From PWND01 sp964601515 (GTDB lineage Bacteria > Bacteroidota > Bacteroidia > Bacteroidales > UBA7960): a DNA stretch of 28,731 nt. The stretch covers positions 1 through 28,731 of the forward strand of contig CAZRNU010000024.1 of NCBI GenBank assembly GCA_964601515.1. Direction: 5' to 3'. The first letter of the stretch is position 1. Every line of letters begins with the position of its first letter. Of the stretch, positions 1 to 6,673 are shown piece after piece. The notes under the pieces are model-generated. The model did not search any database, was not told the DNA's origin, and was given only the letters and a program-made list of their open reading frames with translations. The translations under genes were made by a program, and so were the position numbers.

Positions 1-72
1 TTCGAACCACTGGGATTCCGCAGAATTGCTAAGAGCAAAGAGAAATAGTAAAAAAACAATACTATGTTTCAT
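1..72 (-). CDS. Exported protein, N-terminal fragment
   Basis: Reading from an ATG at 70-72 towards the left edge gives 24 codons beginning MKHSIVFLLFLFALSNSAES. A lysine and histidine are followed by a hydrophobic run and a small-residue region (SNSAES), which looks like a Sec signal peptide. The gene runs off the window, so the mature protein and its function cannot be judged. I see no good Bacteroidota promoter upstream of it (73-180). Confidence 0.6.
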   Translation of the reverse strand, partial: MKHSIVFLLFLFALSNSAESQWFE

Positions 73-229
73 AATAAATTTGTTTTTAGTTAATAATGAT
101 TTTTCCTGTTTTATTAAACTATTTATCGGTAGTAATTTAGTATTTGCAAATACGCACAAATAAATCTTGCGAAAGTTAGTTAAATAATCTCTAGATTTCA
201 AGATAAGATACAATATTTTCGATAAATAG

Positions 230-251
230 GTAAGTCGTAAGACGTAAGTCG
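230..251. repeat. Short 7-bp direct repeats
   Basis: Three adjacent heptamers, GTAAGTC, GTAAGAC and GTAAGTC, are followed by G and then a related GCAGTC. This is a small degenerate tandem array with no obvious function. Confidence 0.6.
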
Positions 252-311
252 CAGTCAAAAGGATGTAAATCTTTTCTGTCGGTTAGCAGTTATGGCGGGT
301 TTGGCTATAAT

Positions 312-459
312 GTAGAGACGCGCCTATATACGTAGAGCCGTGCCATTTTGTAGAGACGTGCCTCACAGGCACGTCTCTACGGGGATTGCGGATAATATTG
401 TAGAGCCACGCCTGCAGGCGTGGCTCTACGGGGCACGTCTCTACGGGGCGCGTCCCTAC
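312..459. repeat. Nested palindromic repeat block (REP-like)
   Basis: Eight copies of a 13-bp half-site related to GTAGAGACGTGCC are present. Four are forward (312-324, 332-344, 350-362, 400-412) and four inverted (368-380, 417-429, 432-444, 447-459). Copies 350/368 form a perfect hairpin with 14-bp arms and a 3-base loop (350-380). Copies 400/417 form a perfect 30-bp palindrome (400-429). The outer copies pair with each other with one mismatch each (312 with 447, 332 with 432), so the whole block can fold as a branched structure with two inner hairpins. It is far richer in GC than its surroundings and begins 18 bases beyond the pepE stop. Similar GTAGAGAC palindromes are known as dispersed intergenic repeats in Bacteroidota and cyanobacteria; membership of that group is my inference. 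Confidence 0.85.
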
Positions 460-476
460 AGTCACGTTGCGTAACA

Positions 477-1190
477 CTACAACAACAAAAAGTCCAGATT
501 CGCTGTTTCGTCGTATTCAACCGACGGAATGTCTTTCTTAATTACCTTGATTTTCTTAGGTCCTTGAAGTCTAACTTTGCTGCCTTCGATTCTTAGCATA
601 GTACCTTCAGGTAGTCCGACTACTGTAATCTCAGGATTTACAACCAGAAACTCTCTAAGCCTTTGTTCTCTGGTCTCTCCGGCATGGTTTGGAAGAGTTG
701 CTTCTGTATAATGTGGATTAATCTGGAAAGGAATTACACCAAGAACATTAAAACTTTTTGGCTGTATAACAGGCATGTCATTTGTCGTTTTTAAAGACGG
801 ACAAGCAACATTGCTGCCTGCACTCCATCCGATAAATGGCGTACCTTCATTTATTTTTTTCCTCAATGGTTCAATTAAATTATTCTCATGCAGCATATGC
901 ACTAAATGAAATGTATTGCCACCACCAATTACAATGCACTTCGCTTCTTCAACAGCCTTTGCAGGATTGTCGGCTTTATGAATAGATTTTACCGTATATC
1001 CTAACTCTGCAAATACATCGCTTACTTTTTGAGTGTATTCATCGTATGTAACTGTTACGCCTGCGTATGGCACAAACAATACTTCCATAGGATTACTCCC
1101 AAGAAAATCCTTAATGTATGGTTTTGTATAAGCCAGATAAGGCTCACCAAAATTCGTCGAATTGCTAATCAATAATAGTCTTTTTTCCAT
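477..1190 (-). CDS. pepE: Dipeptidase E (peptidase E, family S51)
   Basis: This 237-residue protein has the size and motifs of PepE, a cytoplasmic serine peptidase that cleaves dipeptides with N-terminal aspartate. GGGNTFHL (89-96) leads to the nucleophile elbow GWSAGS with Ser123. Asp138 and His160 (in NPH) complete the triad; each residue is offset by exactly three from the Salmonella triad (Ser120, Asp135, His157, as I recall it). The ATG at 1188-1190 is the natural start, since MEKRLLLISNS is typical of the family. It is transcribed alone, and its 3' end abuts the palindrome block at 312-459, which may act as terminator or mRNA stabiliser. A cyanophycinase relative is possible but less likely given the length and spacing. 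Confidence 0.93.
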   Translation of the reverse strand: MEKRLLLISNSTNFGEPYLAYTKPYIKDFLGSNPMEVLFVPYAGVTVTYDEYTQKVSDVFAELGYTVKSIHKADNPAKAVEEAKCIVIGGGNTFHLVHMLHENNLIEPLRKKINEGTPFIGWSAGSNVACPSLKTTNDMPVIQPKSFNVLGVIPFQINPHYTEATLPNHAGETREQRLREFLVVNPEITVVGLPEGTMLRIEGSKVRLQGPKKIKVIKKDIPSVEYDETANLDFLLL

Positions 1191-1290
1191 AGTTTGTGAT
1201 GTTTTATGTTGTTTATAAATAATTCAGCGTTATAAAAACGAAAATACAATTTTAAAAACCAAAGCTAAGGTTTATTTACAAATTTTAACT

Positions 1291-1321
1291 TTTGCCGAAT
1301 TTAATATTTAGTATAAATTTG
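1291..1321 (+). promoter_or_regulatory. Bacteroidota-type promoter of the GroES-like gene
   Basis: TTTG at 1291-1294 and TAAATTTG at 1314-1321 are 19 bases apart. They match the Bacteroidota sigma-ABfr consensus (TTTG / TAnnTTTG) exactly. The start codon follows 21 bases downstream, implying a short leader. Confidence 0.75.
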
Positions 1322-1342
1322 CCGTAGTAAAACTTTTTAGAG

Positions 1343-1732
1343 ATGTTATTTAAAATAGAAGGAGAAGAACTTAGTCGTTTCCTGATGGTAGGAGACAGGG
1401 TCTTAATAAAGCCCAAGGCAGCAGAGAGCAAAACAAGAAGCGGGTTGTATCTTCCTCCGGGAGTAGAAGAAAAACGAAAAATTCAATCGGGATATGTTAT
1501 AAAAATCGGTCCCGGATATCCTATTCCTGCACCTGCAGATAGTACAGAGCCCTGGCAAGAGCAATCAGAAAACTTAAAGTATTTTTCACTTCAGGCAAAA
1601 GAGGGCGATTTAGCAGTATTTTTGCAGGATAGTACCTATGAAATGGAATTTAACGGCGAAAAATACTGCATTGTGCCTCATTCAGCAATTTTGATGCTAA
1701 TAAGAGATCCGGAACTTACCTCAAATGTTTAA
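1343..1732 (+). CDS. GroES-like (Cpn10 family) protein
   Basis: The 129-residue protein has a Cpn10-type beta-barrel signature: VGDRVLIKPK (16-25), then a segment resembling the GroEL-binding mobile loop (KTRSGLYLPPG, with LYL where GroES has its hydrophobic tripeptide), then GYVIKIGPG and a C-terminal hydrophobic strand. It is about 30 residues longer than normal GroES, with an insert around PIPAPADSTEPWQEQ. There is no groEL next to it, so it is probably not the housekeeping co-chaperonin but the longer GroES-family protein seen in many Bacteroidota. It has its own promoter at 1291-1321 and converges on the DUF5063 gene with a 10-base gap. Its partner and role are unknown. Confidence 0.8.
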   Translation: MLFKIEGEELSRFLMVGDRVLIKPKAAESKTRSGLYLPPGVEEKRKIQSGYVIKIGPGYPIPAPADSTEPWQEQSENLKYFSLQAKEGDLAVFLQDSTYEMEFNGEKYCIVPHSAILMLIRDPELTSNV

Positions 1733-1742
1733 TAGCATTGAT

Positions 1743-2282
1743 TTATTCCAAATCGGAAAGTTCCTGGTCTATTTCATTCCTATATAAAATGAAATGTATT
1801 GCTTTTAAAGTATTTACTATTCTGATGCCCCAATGCTGATGAAATAGTCTTCTTATTTCGCTTACTGCGTTTTCTTTGGAATATTCAAAAGGTTTTTGAT
1901 ACAGCATTACAAAATCTTTTAAGTCTTGATAAATATCTGCCATATTATCTGAAAGACTCAATTCTTCAGAATCATTGTTAATGTTAAGAGCATGATATAC
2001 ATCAACGAGTCCGAATTTTTCTCTAAGTGTCTTAAATACCTCTTCCCATTGTTCTTCTGTTACAAATCTTTCATTAAACGACTCATCTGTAACATCAATA
2101 TATGGCAAAACAGAACCCTTTAGATATAAAAGCGGTGCAATTTTCTGAAAATACTGAAGAATATCATCAGTAGAATATTTGTCAACTTTTTCAAAGAAAA
2201 GACAATATTCATTGGCTACGGTAATAAAATCAATTATAGCTTTAGAATAAATTGGCTTTGAATAATCTAATTCCTCAATCAT
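1743..2282 (-). CDS. DUF5063 domain protein
   Basis: This acidic, soluble 179-residue protein has no signal peptide or membrane segment and is predicted mostly helical. The order of conserved blocks (IDFITVANEYC near the N-terminus, FQKIAPLLYLKGS, EEQWEEVFKTLREKFG, DIYQDLKDFVMLYQKP and the C-terminal HWGIRIVNTLKAIHF) matches what I recall of DUF5063, a Bacteroidota family of unknown function. It sits 49 bases downstream of the beta-helix lipoprotein on the same strand and may share its transcript. The family assignment comes from memory of the sequence pattern, not from a search. Confidence 0.7.
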   Translation of the reverse strand: MIEELDYSKPIYSKAIIDFITVANEYCLFFEKVDKYSTDDILQYFQKIAPLLYLKGSVLPYIDVTDESFNERFVTEEQWEEVFKTLREKFGLVDVYHALNINNDSEELSLSDNMADIYQDLKDFVMLYQKPFEYSKENAVSEIRRLFHQHWGIRIVNTLKAIHFILYRNEIDQELSDLE

Positions 2283-2311
2283 AAAAAAATCATTAAACTA
2301 ATTTTTAAACT

Positions 2312-2346
2312 CAATCTTCAATCTTCAATCTTCAATCTTCAATCTC
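2312..2346. repeat. Heptanucleotide tandem repeat, five units
   Basis: Four exact copies of CAATCTT (2312-2339) are followed by CAATCTC (2340-2346). The array overlaps the last codons and the stop of the beta-helix lipoprotein gene (minus strand). The unit is not a multiple of three, so copy-number change shifts the frame. Confidence 0.9.
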
Positions 2347-3786
2347 GTGATACTGCATAGCGCCTAAATCTCCTGGCGGTGTTCTTGGGTTTCCAAGAAT
2401 ATCAAATGGTATTTGTATTGCAATATCGGGATTTCCTTTACCAATTGCAGGTGATTCTTGCATTAACCGATAATCATTTTCAGAAACATTATTAAACAAT
2501 GGATTTAGATTTTTTAAAATACTTATATAATTAGAAGCAGAAGTTTCCATTGTAGTTTTAAGCAGGCAGTGATCAAATTTGTAATTTGCCTGACCAATTC
2601 CCGGGAAGAAATCTAATAATATCTCATCGTTCAAACTTCCGTATATTATAGAATTTCCAAAATCAGCTTTAATAAGATCCCTAATCTGAACATTATCATT
2701 TATATCGTAATAATAATTATTGATGTAAATCATTGGGGTTTGCCTTACACCAATACTGTAATAATTTGCAAAAGTACAATGATTAAACTCGTATTTTCCG
2801 CCGATATTAATGTATGCAGAATGTTCTCCGCAATTAGCCACAATAGTGTTTTCTGCATATACATCACTTCCTTGTAAAAGCAAACCTGTAGAACTCATAT
2901 TTCTTATAATAGAGTTTTTTAAGGTAAGAGTAGGATTGGAAAAACTACCAATTGAATCAACGTGCAATCCAACAGTTCCATTTTTAATTATAGCATAATT
3001 AAACTCATGATCTTTGCTGGTAGCTGTAAGCCAAATTCTTCCCCACTGACCCGGCAATTCACGATAAAAAGGTTCAAGTCTGTCACCCTGAAATGTAACA
3101 GGAGCATCAATAGTTCCGTTTACCTTAATTGATGAACCGCCGAGGAAAATCATACTTGAATTACTATGAAGATGTATTCTGGTACCTTCATTAATAGTTA
3201 GAGTTTTATCTTGGTCTACAACAAAAAAGCCATAAAGAACATATGGAAGTTCACTTGTCCACGTTTGGTCATCTGTCATCAGATGATATGAGATGCCGCT
3301 ATCTGGGTCTGTATAATTAGGTTTAATAAATATTGCATCCTGACCCCAGGCAGCGAGGCTAACACTTTGTTTATTGCCATTTATTTCAAAATTTATTTTA
3401 TCAGTTATTATGAGAGGAAGATTCTGATTAACAGGGTCAACAGTGATTTCAACAAATACAATAATGCTGTCATTTTGGTCTATCTCAATATTGTCAACAT
3501 AATTTCCGGGTCTGCCATCTGCATTAAATCTGAAGAAAGAGTTGCTGCCTTCTTCAAGCCAAATTCTTGAAATATTAATTCTATTATGATGATTGTTATA
3601 AACTTTAAAGCTTTTTGTTGAAGAACCTACAGTAGTAAAAACAGTATCAAATAAAAGAGTATCTAGTGAGAAATTTAGCTTTATTGAAGGATCTGAGTCG
3701 AAGCCGGTATCCCTGCATGAGCCGGACAATAAATATATGAACACTATAATAGTTGCAGGTACCCAGAATCTTTTAAGTCTTATCAT
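2332..3786 (-). CDS. Right-handed parallel beta-helix lipoprotein
   Basis: I start this gene at the ATG at 3784-3786, giving 484 residues. From there the protein begins MIRLKRFWVPATIIVFIYLL and reaches Cys24 in LSGSC, a relaxed lipobox. The longer frame to 3897 would bury the signal sequence. After the cysteine comes a beta-sandwich-like segment (about 35-150). From about residue 190 there is a beta-helix region with the pattern of such proteins (INEGTRIHLHS, GTIDAPVTFQGD, GQWGRIWL, repeated N-rich turns). It should be an outer-membrane or surface lipoprotein, possibly binding or processing polysaccharide; no catalytic residues are evident. The stop codon lies within the heptamer array at 2312-2346. 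Confidence 0.8.
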   Translation of the reverse strand: MIRLKRFWVPATIIVFIYLLSGSCRDTGFDSDPSIKLNFSLDTLLFDTVFTTVGSSTKSFKVYNNHHNRINISRIWLEEGSNSFFRFNADGRPGNYVDNIEIDQNDSIIVFVEITVDPVNQNLPLIITDKINFEINGNKQSVSLAAWGQDAIFIKPNYTDPDSGISYHLMTDDQTWTSELPYVLYGFFVVDQDKTLTINEGTRIHLHSNSSMIFLGGSSIKVNGTIDAPVTFQGDRLEPFYRELPGQWGRIWLTATSKDHEFNYAIIKNGTVGLHVDSIGSFSNPTLTLKNSIIRNMSSTGLLLQGSDVYAENTIVANCGEHSAYINIGGKYEFNHCTFANYYSIGVRQTPMIYINNYYYDINDNVQIRDLIKADFGNSIIYGSLNDEILLDFFPGIGQANYKFDHCLLKTTMETSASNYISILKNLNPLFNNVSENDYRLMQESPAIGKGNPDIAIQIPFDILGNPRTPPGDLGAMQYHEIED

Positions 3787-3887
3787 TTTTTTATTTTGAT
3801 AACGCTTTGAAACATTGAAAATTATATTATTTGTAAATTCCCGGTGCAAAATTAGTAAATCATTCACTAAAAAAAAGACCCAAAATC

Positions 3888-3917
3888 TTTGTATCACATA
3901 AAAATAAATTATTTTTG
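3888..3917 (+). promoter_or_regulatory. Promoter of the TPR-ribH-fmt operon
   Basis: TTTG at 3888-3891 is followed after 18 bases by TATTTTTG at 3910-3917, a full match to TAnnTTTG. The ATG of the TPR gene is 25 bases beyond. The minus-strand region also has TAATTTTG (complement of 3847-3854), which may serve the divergent lipoprotein gene, though its upstream element is poorly placed. Confidence 0.7.
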
Positions 3918-3942
3918 CAGCCGAAATAACTATTAAACTACT

Positions 3943-4635
3943 ATGGCAAAAAATAAAAAAGACAAAGCAAGCGAAAAGAACATAATGGCTGTTGAAGAAG
4001 CATTAGGGAAATCAGAACAATTTATCGAGAAAAATCAGAATAAAATTGTTTGGGTTGTTCTTGCAATCGTATTAATTATTGGTGGATATATCGGATATAA
4101 CCGTTTTATTATTGAGCCACGTGAAAAGGAAGCATCTGCTGAAATTTTTATGGCGCAGAAATATTTCGAGAAAGAAGATTATAAAATGGCACTTGAAGGA
4201 GATGGTTTTTATATTGGCTTTCTTGATATAATTGATAATTATGGAATGACAAAATCAGCTAATCTTTCAAAATATTATGCTGGTATATGCTATTTACATC
4301 TGGGTGAATTTGAGAATGCAATTGATTATTTAGCAAGTTATAAAAAGAGAGATTTGATTTTGGGAGCAATGGCCTACGGCGCTATGGGCGATGCTTATCT
4401 TGAACTTGATAAAAAAGAAGAAGCTCTTAAATTCTATAAAAAAGCTGCTGATCATAAACCAAACAGGCTTACTTCACCAATGTTTCTTCTAAGAGCTGCT
4501 CAGCTTGAAGAACATTTGGGTAATTATAAATCAGCTCTGGATTTATATAATAAAATCAAAACTGATTTCCACGGTTCTACTGAAGCAACTGATATTGACT
4601 ATTACATTGGAAGAGTTAGCGGATTAATTAAATAA
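3943..4635 (+). CDS. Membrane-anchored tetratricopeptide repeat protein
   Basis: The 230-residue protein has a charged cytoplasmic N-terminus (1-33), one membrane segment (about 35-56, rich in I, V, L and G), and then helical pairs typical of TPR units. Examples are the segments around AKYYAGICYLHLGEFENAIDY-like sequence, GAMGDAYLELDKKEEALKFYKKA and LRAAQLEEHLGNYKSALDLY (about 100-205). The layout resembles YfgM-type anchored TPR scaffolds, which act at the inner membrane in protein quality control; that parallel is an inference. It leads a tight operon: ribH starts 8 bases after its stop and fmt 6 bases after ribH. No enzymatic motif is visible. Confidence 0.85.
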   Translation: MAKNKKDKASEKNIMAVEEALGKSEQFIEKNQNKIVWVVLAIVLIIGGYIGYNRFIIEPREKEASAEIFMAQKYFEKEDYKMALEGDGFYIGFLDIIDNYGMTKSANLSKYYAGICYLHLGEFENAIDYLASYKKRDLILGAMAYGAMGDAYLELDKKEEALKFYKKAADHKPNRLTSPMFLLRAAQLEEHLGNYKSALDLYNKIKTDFHGSTEATDIDYYIGRVSGLIK

Positions 4636-4643
4636 TTCCGACA

Positions 4644-5138
4644 ATGTCAAAAAAAAAGAACTTATCTGATTATAATAAGTCTGTTATTGCTGTTGCAGAT
4701 AAGATGAAAATTGCAATAGTTTACGCTGATTGGAATGAAGAAATTACTTCAGCTCTTGTTTTCGGGGCAAAGGATACTCTTTTTAAGCACGGGTTAAAAG
4801 AAAAAAATCTTATAGTATATAGTGTTCCCGGAAGTTACGAGCTTCCAATGGGAGCACAGTACTTATTGGCCAATAATTACGACATTGATGCAGTAATATG
4901 CATTGGATGTGTAATTCAGGGAGAAACCAGACATTTTGATTTTATTTGTGATGCGGTTGCAAATGGAATCATGAATGTGGCTATAAAGTATGAGAAACCT
5001 GTAGTTTTTGGGGTATTAACTACCAATAATTATGAACAGGCAAAAGATCGCTCAGGTGGAAAACATGGAAATAAAGGAGATGAAGCCGCAATTACTGCCA
5101 TTCAAATGGCTGCCCTGAGAAAAAAAATGTGGAAATAA
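4644..5138 (+). CDS. ribH: 6,7-dimethyl-8-ribityllumazine synthase
   Basis: RibH condenses 5-amino-6-ribitylaminouracil with 3,4-dihydroxy-2-butanone 4-phosphate in the penultimate step of riboflavin synthesis. The 164-residue protein shows the family's ordered motifs. These are VYADWNEEIT (aromatic Trp30 at the substrate pocket), the PGSYELP loop (62-68), GETRHFDF (93-100) with the catalytic-type His97, GVLTTNN, and KGDEAA near the end. The first 20 residues are a charged extension before the core begins at MKIAIVY; M21 is an alternative start. It lies between the TPR gene and fmt with gaps under 10 bases, so the three are surely co-transcribed. No FMN riboswitch is visible upstream of the operon. 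Confidence 0.97.
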   Translation: MSKKKNLSDYNKSVIAVADKMKIAIVYADWNEEITSALVFGAKDTLFKHGLKEKNLIVYSVPGSYELPMGAQYLLANNYDIDAVICIGCVIQGETRHFDFICDAVANGIMNVAIKYEKPVVFGVLTTNNYEQAKDRSGGKHGNKGDEAAITAIQMAALRKKMWK

Positions 5139-5144
5139 TCAACT

Positions 5145-6104
5145 ATGCCCAATCCTGATGATAGCTTGAGAATTGTATTTATGGGAACTCCTGAGATTGC
5201 AGTTGAATCCCTTAAAGCTATTATAAATGCTGGATATAATGTGGTAGGAGTTGTTACTGCTCCTGATAAACCTGCCGGAAGAGGTCAAAAGCTAAAATAT
5301 TCCGCAGTAAAAGAATACGCGCTGCAAAACAATTTACTGTTACTTCAACCTTCAAATCTTAAAGATGAAAGTTTTATTAAACAGTTGAAGGAACTTAATC
5401 CTGATGTACAGGTTGTTGTTGCTTTCCGAATGTTACCCAAGTTGGTTTGGGAAATCCCCTCAAAAGGAACTTTCAATATGCATGCTTCATTATTGCCTGA
5501 CTTAAGGGGTGCAGCACCAATAAATTGGGCAATTATTTATGGATATAAAAAAACAGGAGTCACTACTTTCTTTATTAATGAAGAAATTGACAAAGGAAAA
5601 ATTATTCTCTCTCGAGAAATTGATATTGAAGAAGGAGAAACAGCAGGTTCACTGCACGACAAACTTATGTTTATAGGAGCAAACTTAGTTGTCGATACTA
5701 TAAATCTTATTAGTCGCACTTCAGTAAAAACATTATGTCAAGCCGATTTGGAGAAAAACATTTCTGAATTAAAACCGGCACCTAAAATATATAAAGAAGA
5801 TTGCAAAATTGACTGGAGTAAACCGGGAAGGGAAATTGTATGTTTTATTAATGGCCTAAATCCATATCCCGGGGCCTATGCTTTACTAAATATTAATCCA
5901 AGTATAGGTGAAGCGAATTATAAAATATACACTGTGGCTTATTTGCCGGAGAACCACAATCTAAATATAGGAGAGGTAATTATTGATCGAAATAATCACA
6001 TAAAAGTGGCAACAAAAGATGGTTTTATAGAAATTTTGAGTATTCAGGAGCCGGGAAAACGTCTATTAAGCACCAAAGAATACCTCAGAGGAGTGAAATT
6101 TTAA
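5145..6104 (+). CDS. fmt: Methionyl-tRNA formyltransferase
   Basis: Fmt formylates initiator Met-tRNA using 10-formyl-tetrahydrofolate. The 319-residue length is normal. The N-terminal Rossmann domain opens with RIVFMGTPEIA. The catalytic triad equivalents are Asn111 and His113 in FNMHASLLP and Asp149 in EEIDKGKI, and RGAAPINWAI (121-130) is the formyl-binding loop region. The C-terminal domain (about 210-319) carries the INGLNPYPGA block of the tRNA-binding OB-like fold. The start at MPNPDDSLRI lies 6 bases after ribH. I see no clear terminator in the 200 bases that follow. Confidence 0.97.
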   Translation: MPNPDDSLRIVFMGTPEIAVESLKAIINAGYNVVGVVTAPDKPAGRGQKLKYSAVKEYALQNNLLLLQPSNLKDESFIKQLKELNPDVQVVVAFRMLPKLVWEIPSKGTFNMHASLLPDLRGAAPINWAIIYGYKKTGVTTFFINEEIDKGKIILSREIDIEEGETAGSLHDKLMFIGANLVVDTINLISRTSVKTLCQADLEKNISELKPAPKIYKEDCKIDWSKPGREIVCFINGLNPYPGAYALLNINPSIGEANYKIYTVAYLPENHNLNIGEVIIDRNNHIKVATKDGFIEILSIQEPGKRLLSTKEYLRGVKF

Positions 6105-6231
6105 ATTTTTTTTAGCATTTTTGCAATTCCTTAAATCGCTGTAATGCACTGTTTGTCAGTTGTTTAGCAAAAATAGTTATTAACAAAATCTTCATTTTTT
6201 CAACAAAATCAACACTTTTAGCAAATTTCTC

Positions 6232-6261
6232 TTGGAAGTTTAGATAAATGCTATATATTTG
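6232..6261 (+). promoter_or_regulatory. Promoter of the HU gene
   Basis: TTG at 6232-6234 and TATATTTG at 6254-6261 are 19 bases apart, a good Bacteroidota promoter. Transcription would begin around 6266-6269, downstream of the in-frame ATG at 6264. That makes the ATG at 6309 the working start of the HU gene. Confidence 0.7.
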
Positions 6262-6308
6262 CAATGGAAATAAATATTTCTTTTTATTTAACCAAAACAA
6301 AGAAAAAA

Positions 6309-6581
6309 ATGAACAAAGCAGAACTAATTGATGCTATTGCATCAGGAGCAGGCTTAACAAAAGCTGACTCAAAAAAAGCACTAGACGCTTTCATTAAAGC
6401 TACAACAACTTCACTTAAAAAAGGTAACAGAGTAGCATTAGTAGGATTCGGTTCATTCTCAGTAGCAAAAAGAGAAGCACGCAAAGGCCGTAACCCACAA
6501 ACTGGTAAGGAAATTAAAATCCCTGCTAAAAAAGTTGTTAAATTCAAAGCTGGTGCTGAACTTGCTGGCGTTGTTAAGTAA
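6309..6581 (+). CDS. HU-family DNA-binding protein
   Basis: From ATG 6309 this is a 90-residue protein, the standard HU/IHF length. It begins MNKAELIDAIASGAGLTKAD (helical dimerisation part). The DNA-binding half contains GFGSFSV, the KREARKGRNPQTGKEIKIPA beta arm with the R-x-x-RNPxTG signature, and the VVKFKAG strand. An in-frame ATG at 6264 would add 15 residues unlike any HU N-terminus and lies at the predicted transcription start, so I reject it. HU compacts DNA and helps replication, recombination and regulation. It is monocistronic, with a promoter at 6232-6261 and a hairpin terminator at 6601-6633. Confidence 0.96.
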   Translation: MNKAELIDAIASGAGLTKADSKKALDAFIKATTTSLKKGNRVALVGFGSFSVAKREARKGRNPQTGKEIKIPAKKVVKFKAGAELAGVVK

Positions 6582-6600
6582 GCAATTTTACTTGAAAAAA

Positions 6601-6633
6601 AAAAGCTTCGGAATATTCCGGAGCTTTTTTTTT
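6601..6633 (+). terminator. Rho-independent terminator after HU
   Basis: AAAAGCTTCGGAA and TTCCGGAGCTTTT pair almost completely around a TA centre (one T-G wobble) and run into a T tract. The preceding A run gives some activity from the other strand as well. Confidence 0.9.
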
Positions 6634-6673
6634 ACCTTTACATTCAGTTATTTTTTTTAATAACGTAATAATA

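Larger units (their letters stand above)
73..476. other. Non-coding stretch with repeats
   Basis: About 400 bases lie between the minus-strand exported protein and the stop of pepE. AT-rich sequence fills 73-229. A short GTAAGTC-type direct repeat follows at 230-251, and a GC-rich nested palindrome block occupies 312-459. The only long open frame here lies inside the palindromes and has no coding character. No RNA gene was recognised. Confidence 0.7.

Noticed and set aside
312..459. CRISPR array
   Set aside because: Units alternate in orientation and have irregular short gaps with no unique spacers; no cas genes are present.
283..477. Open frame of 64 codons on the minus strand
   Set aside because: It is composed of the GTAGAGAC palindromes, overlaps the pepE end and has no protein-like features.
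3787..3897. Upstream extension of the beta-helix lipoprotein gene by 37 codons
   Set aside because: It would place the signal sequence and lipobox 37 residues inside the protein; the ATG at 3784-3786 gives a normal lipoprotein N-terminus.
6264..6308. Earlier ATG for HU
   Set aside because: It lies at or before the predicted transcription start and adds residues unlike any HU; ATG 6309 gives the standard 90 residues.
6633..6640. TACCTTTA as promoter of the ureohydrolase gene
   Set aside because: It differs from TAnnTTTG at the last base, overlaps the HU terminator tail and lacks an upstream TTTG at the right distance.
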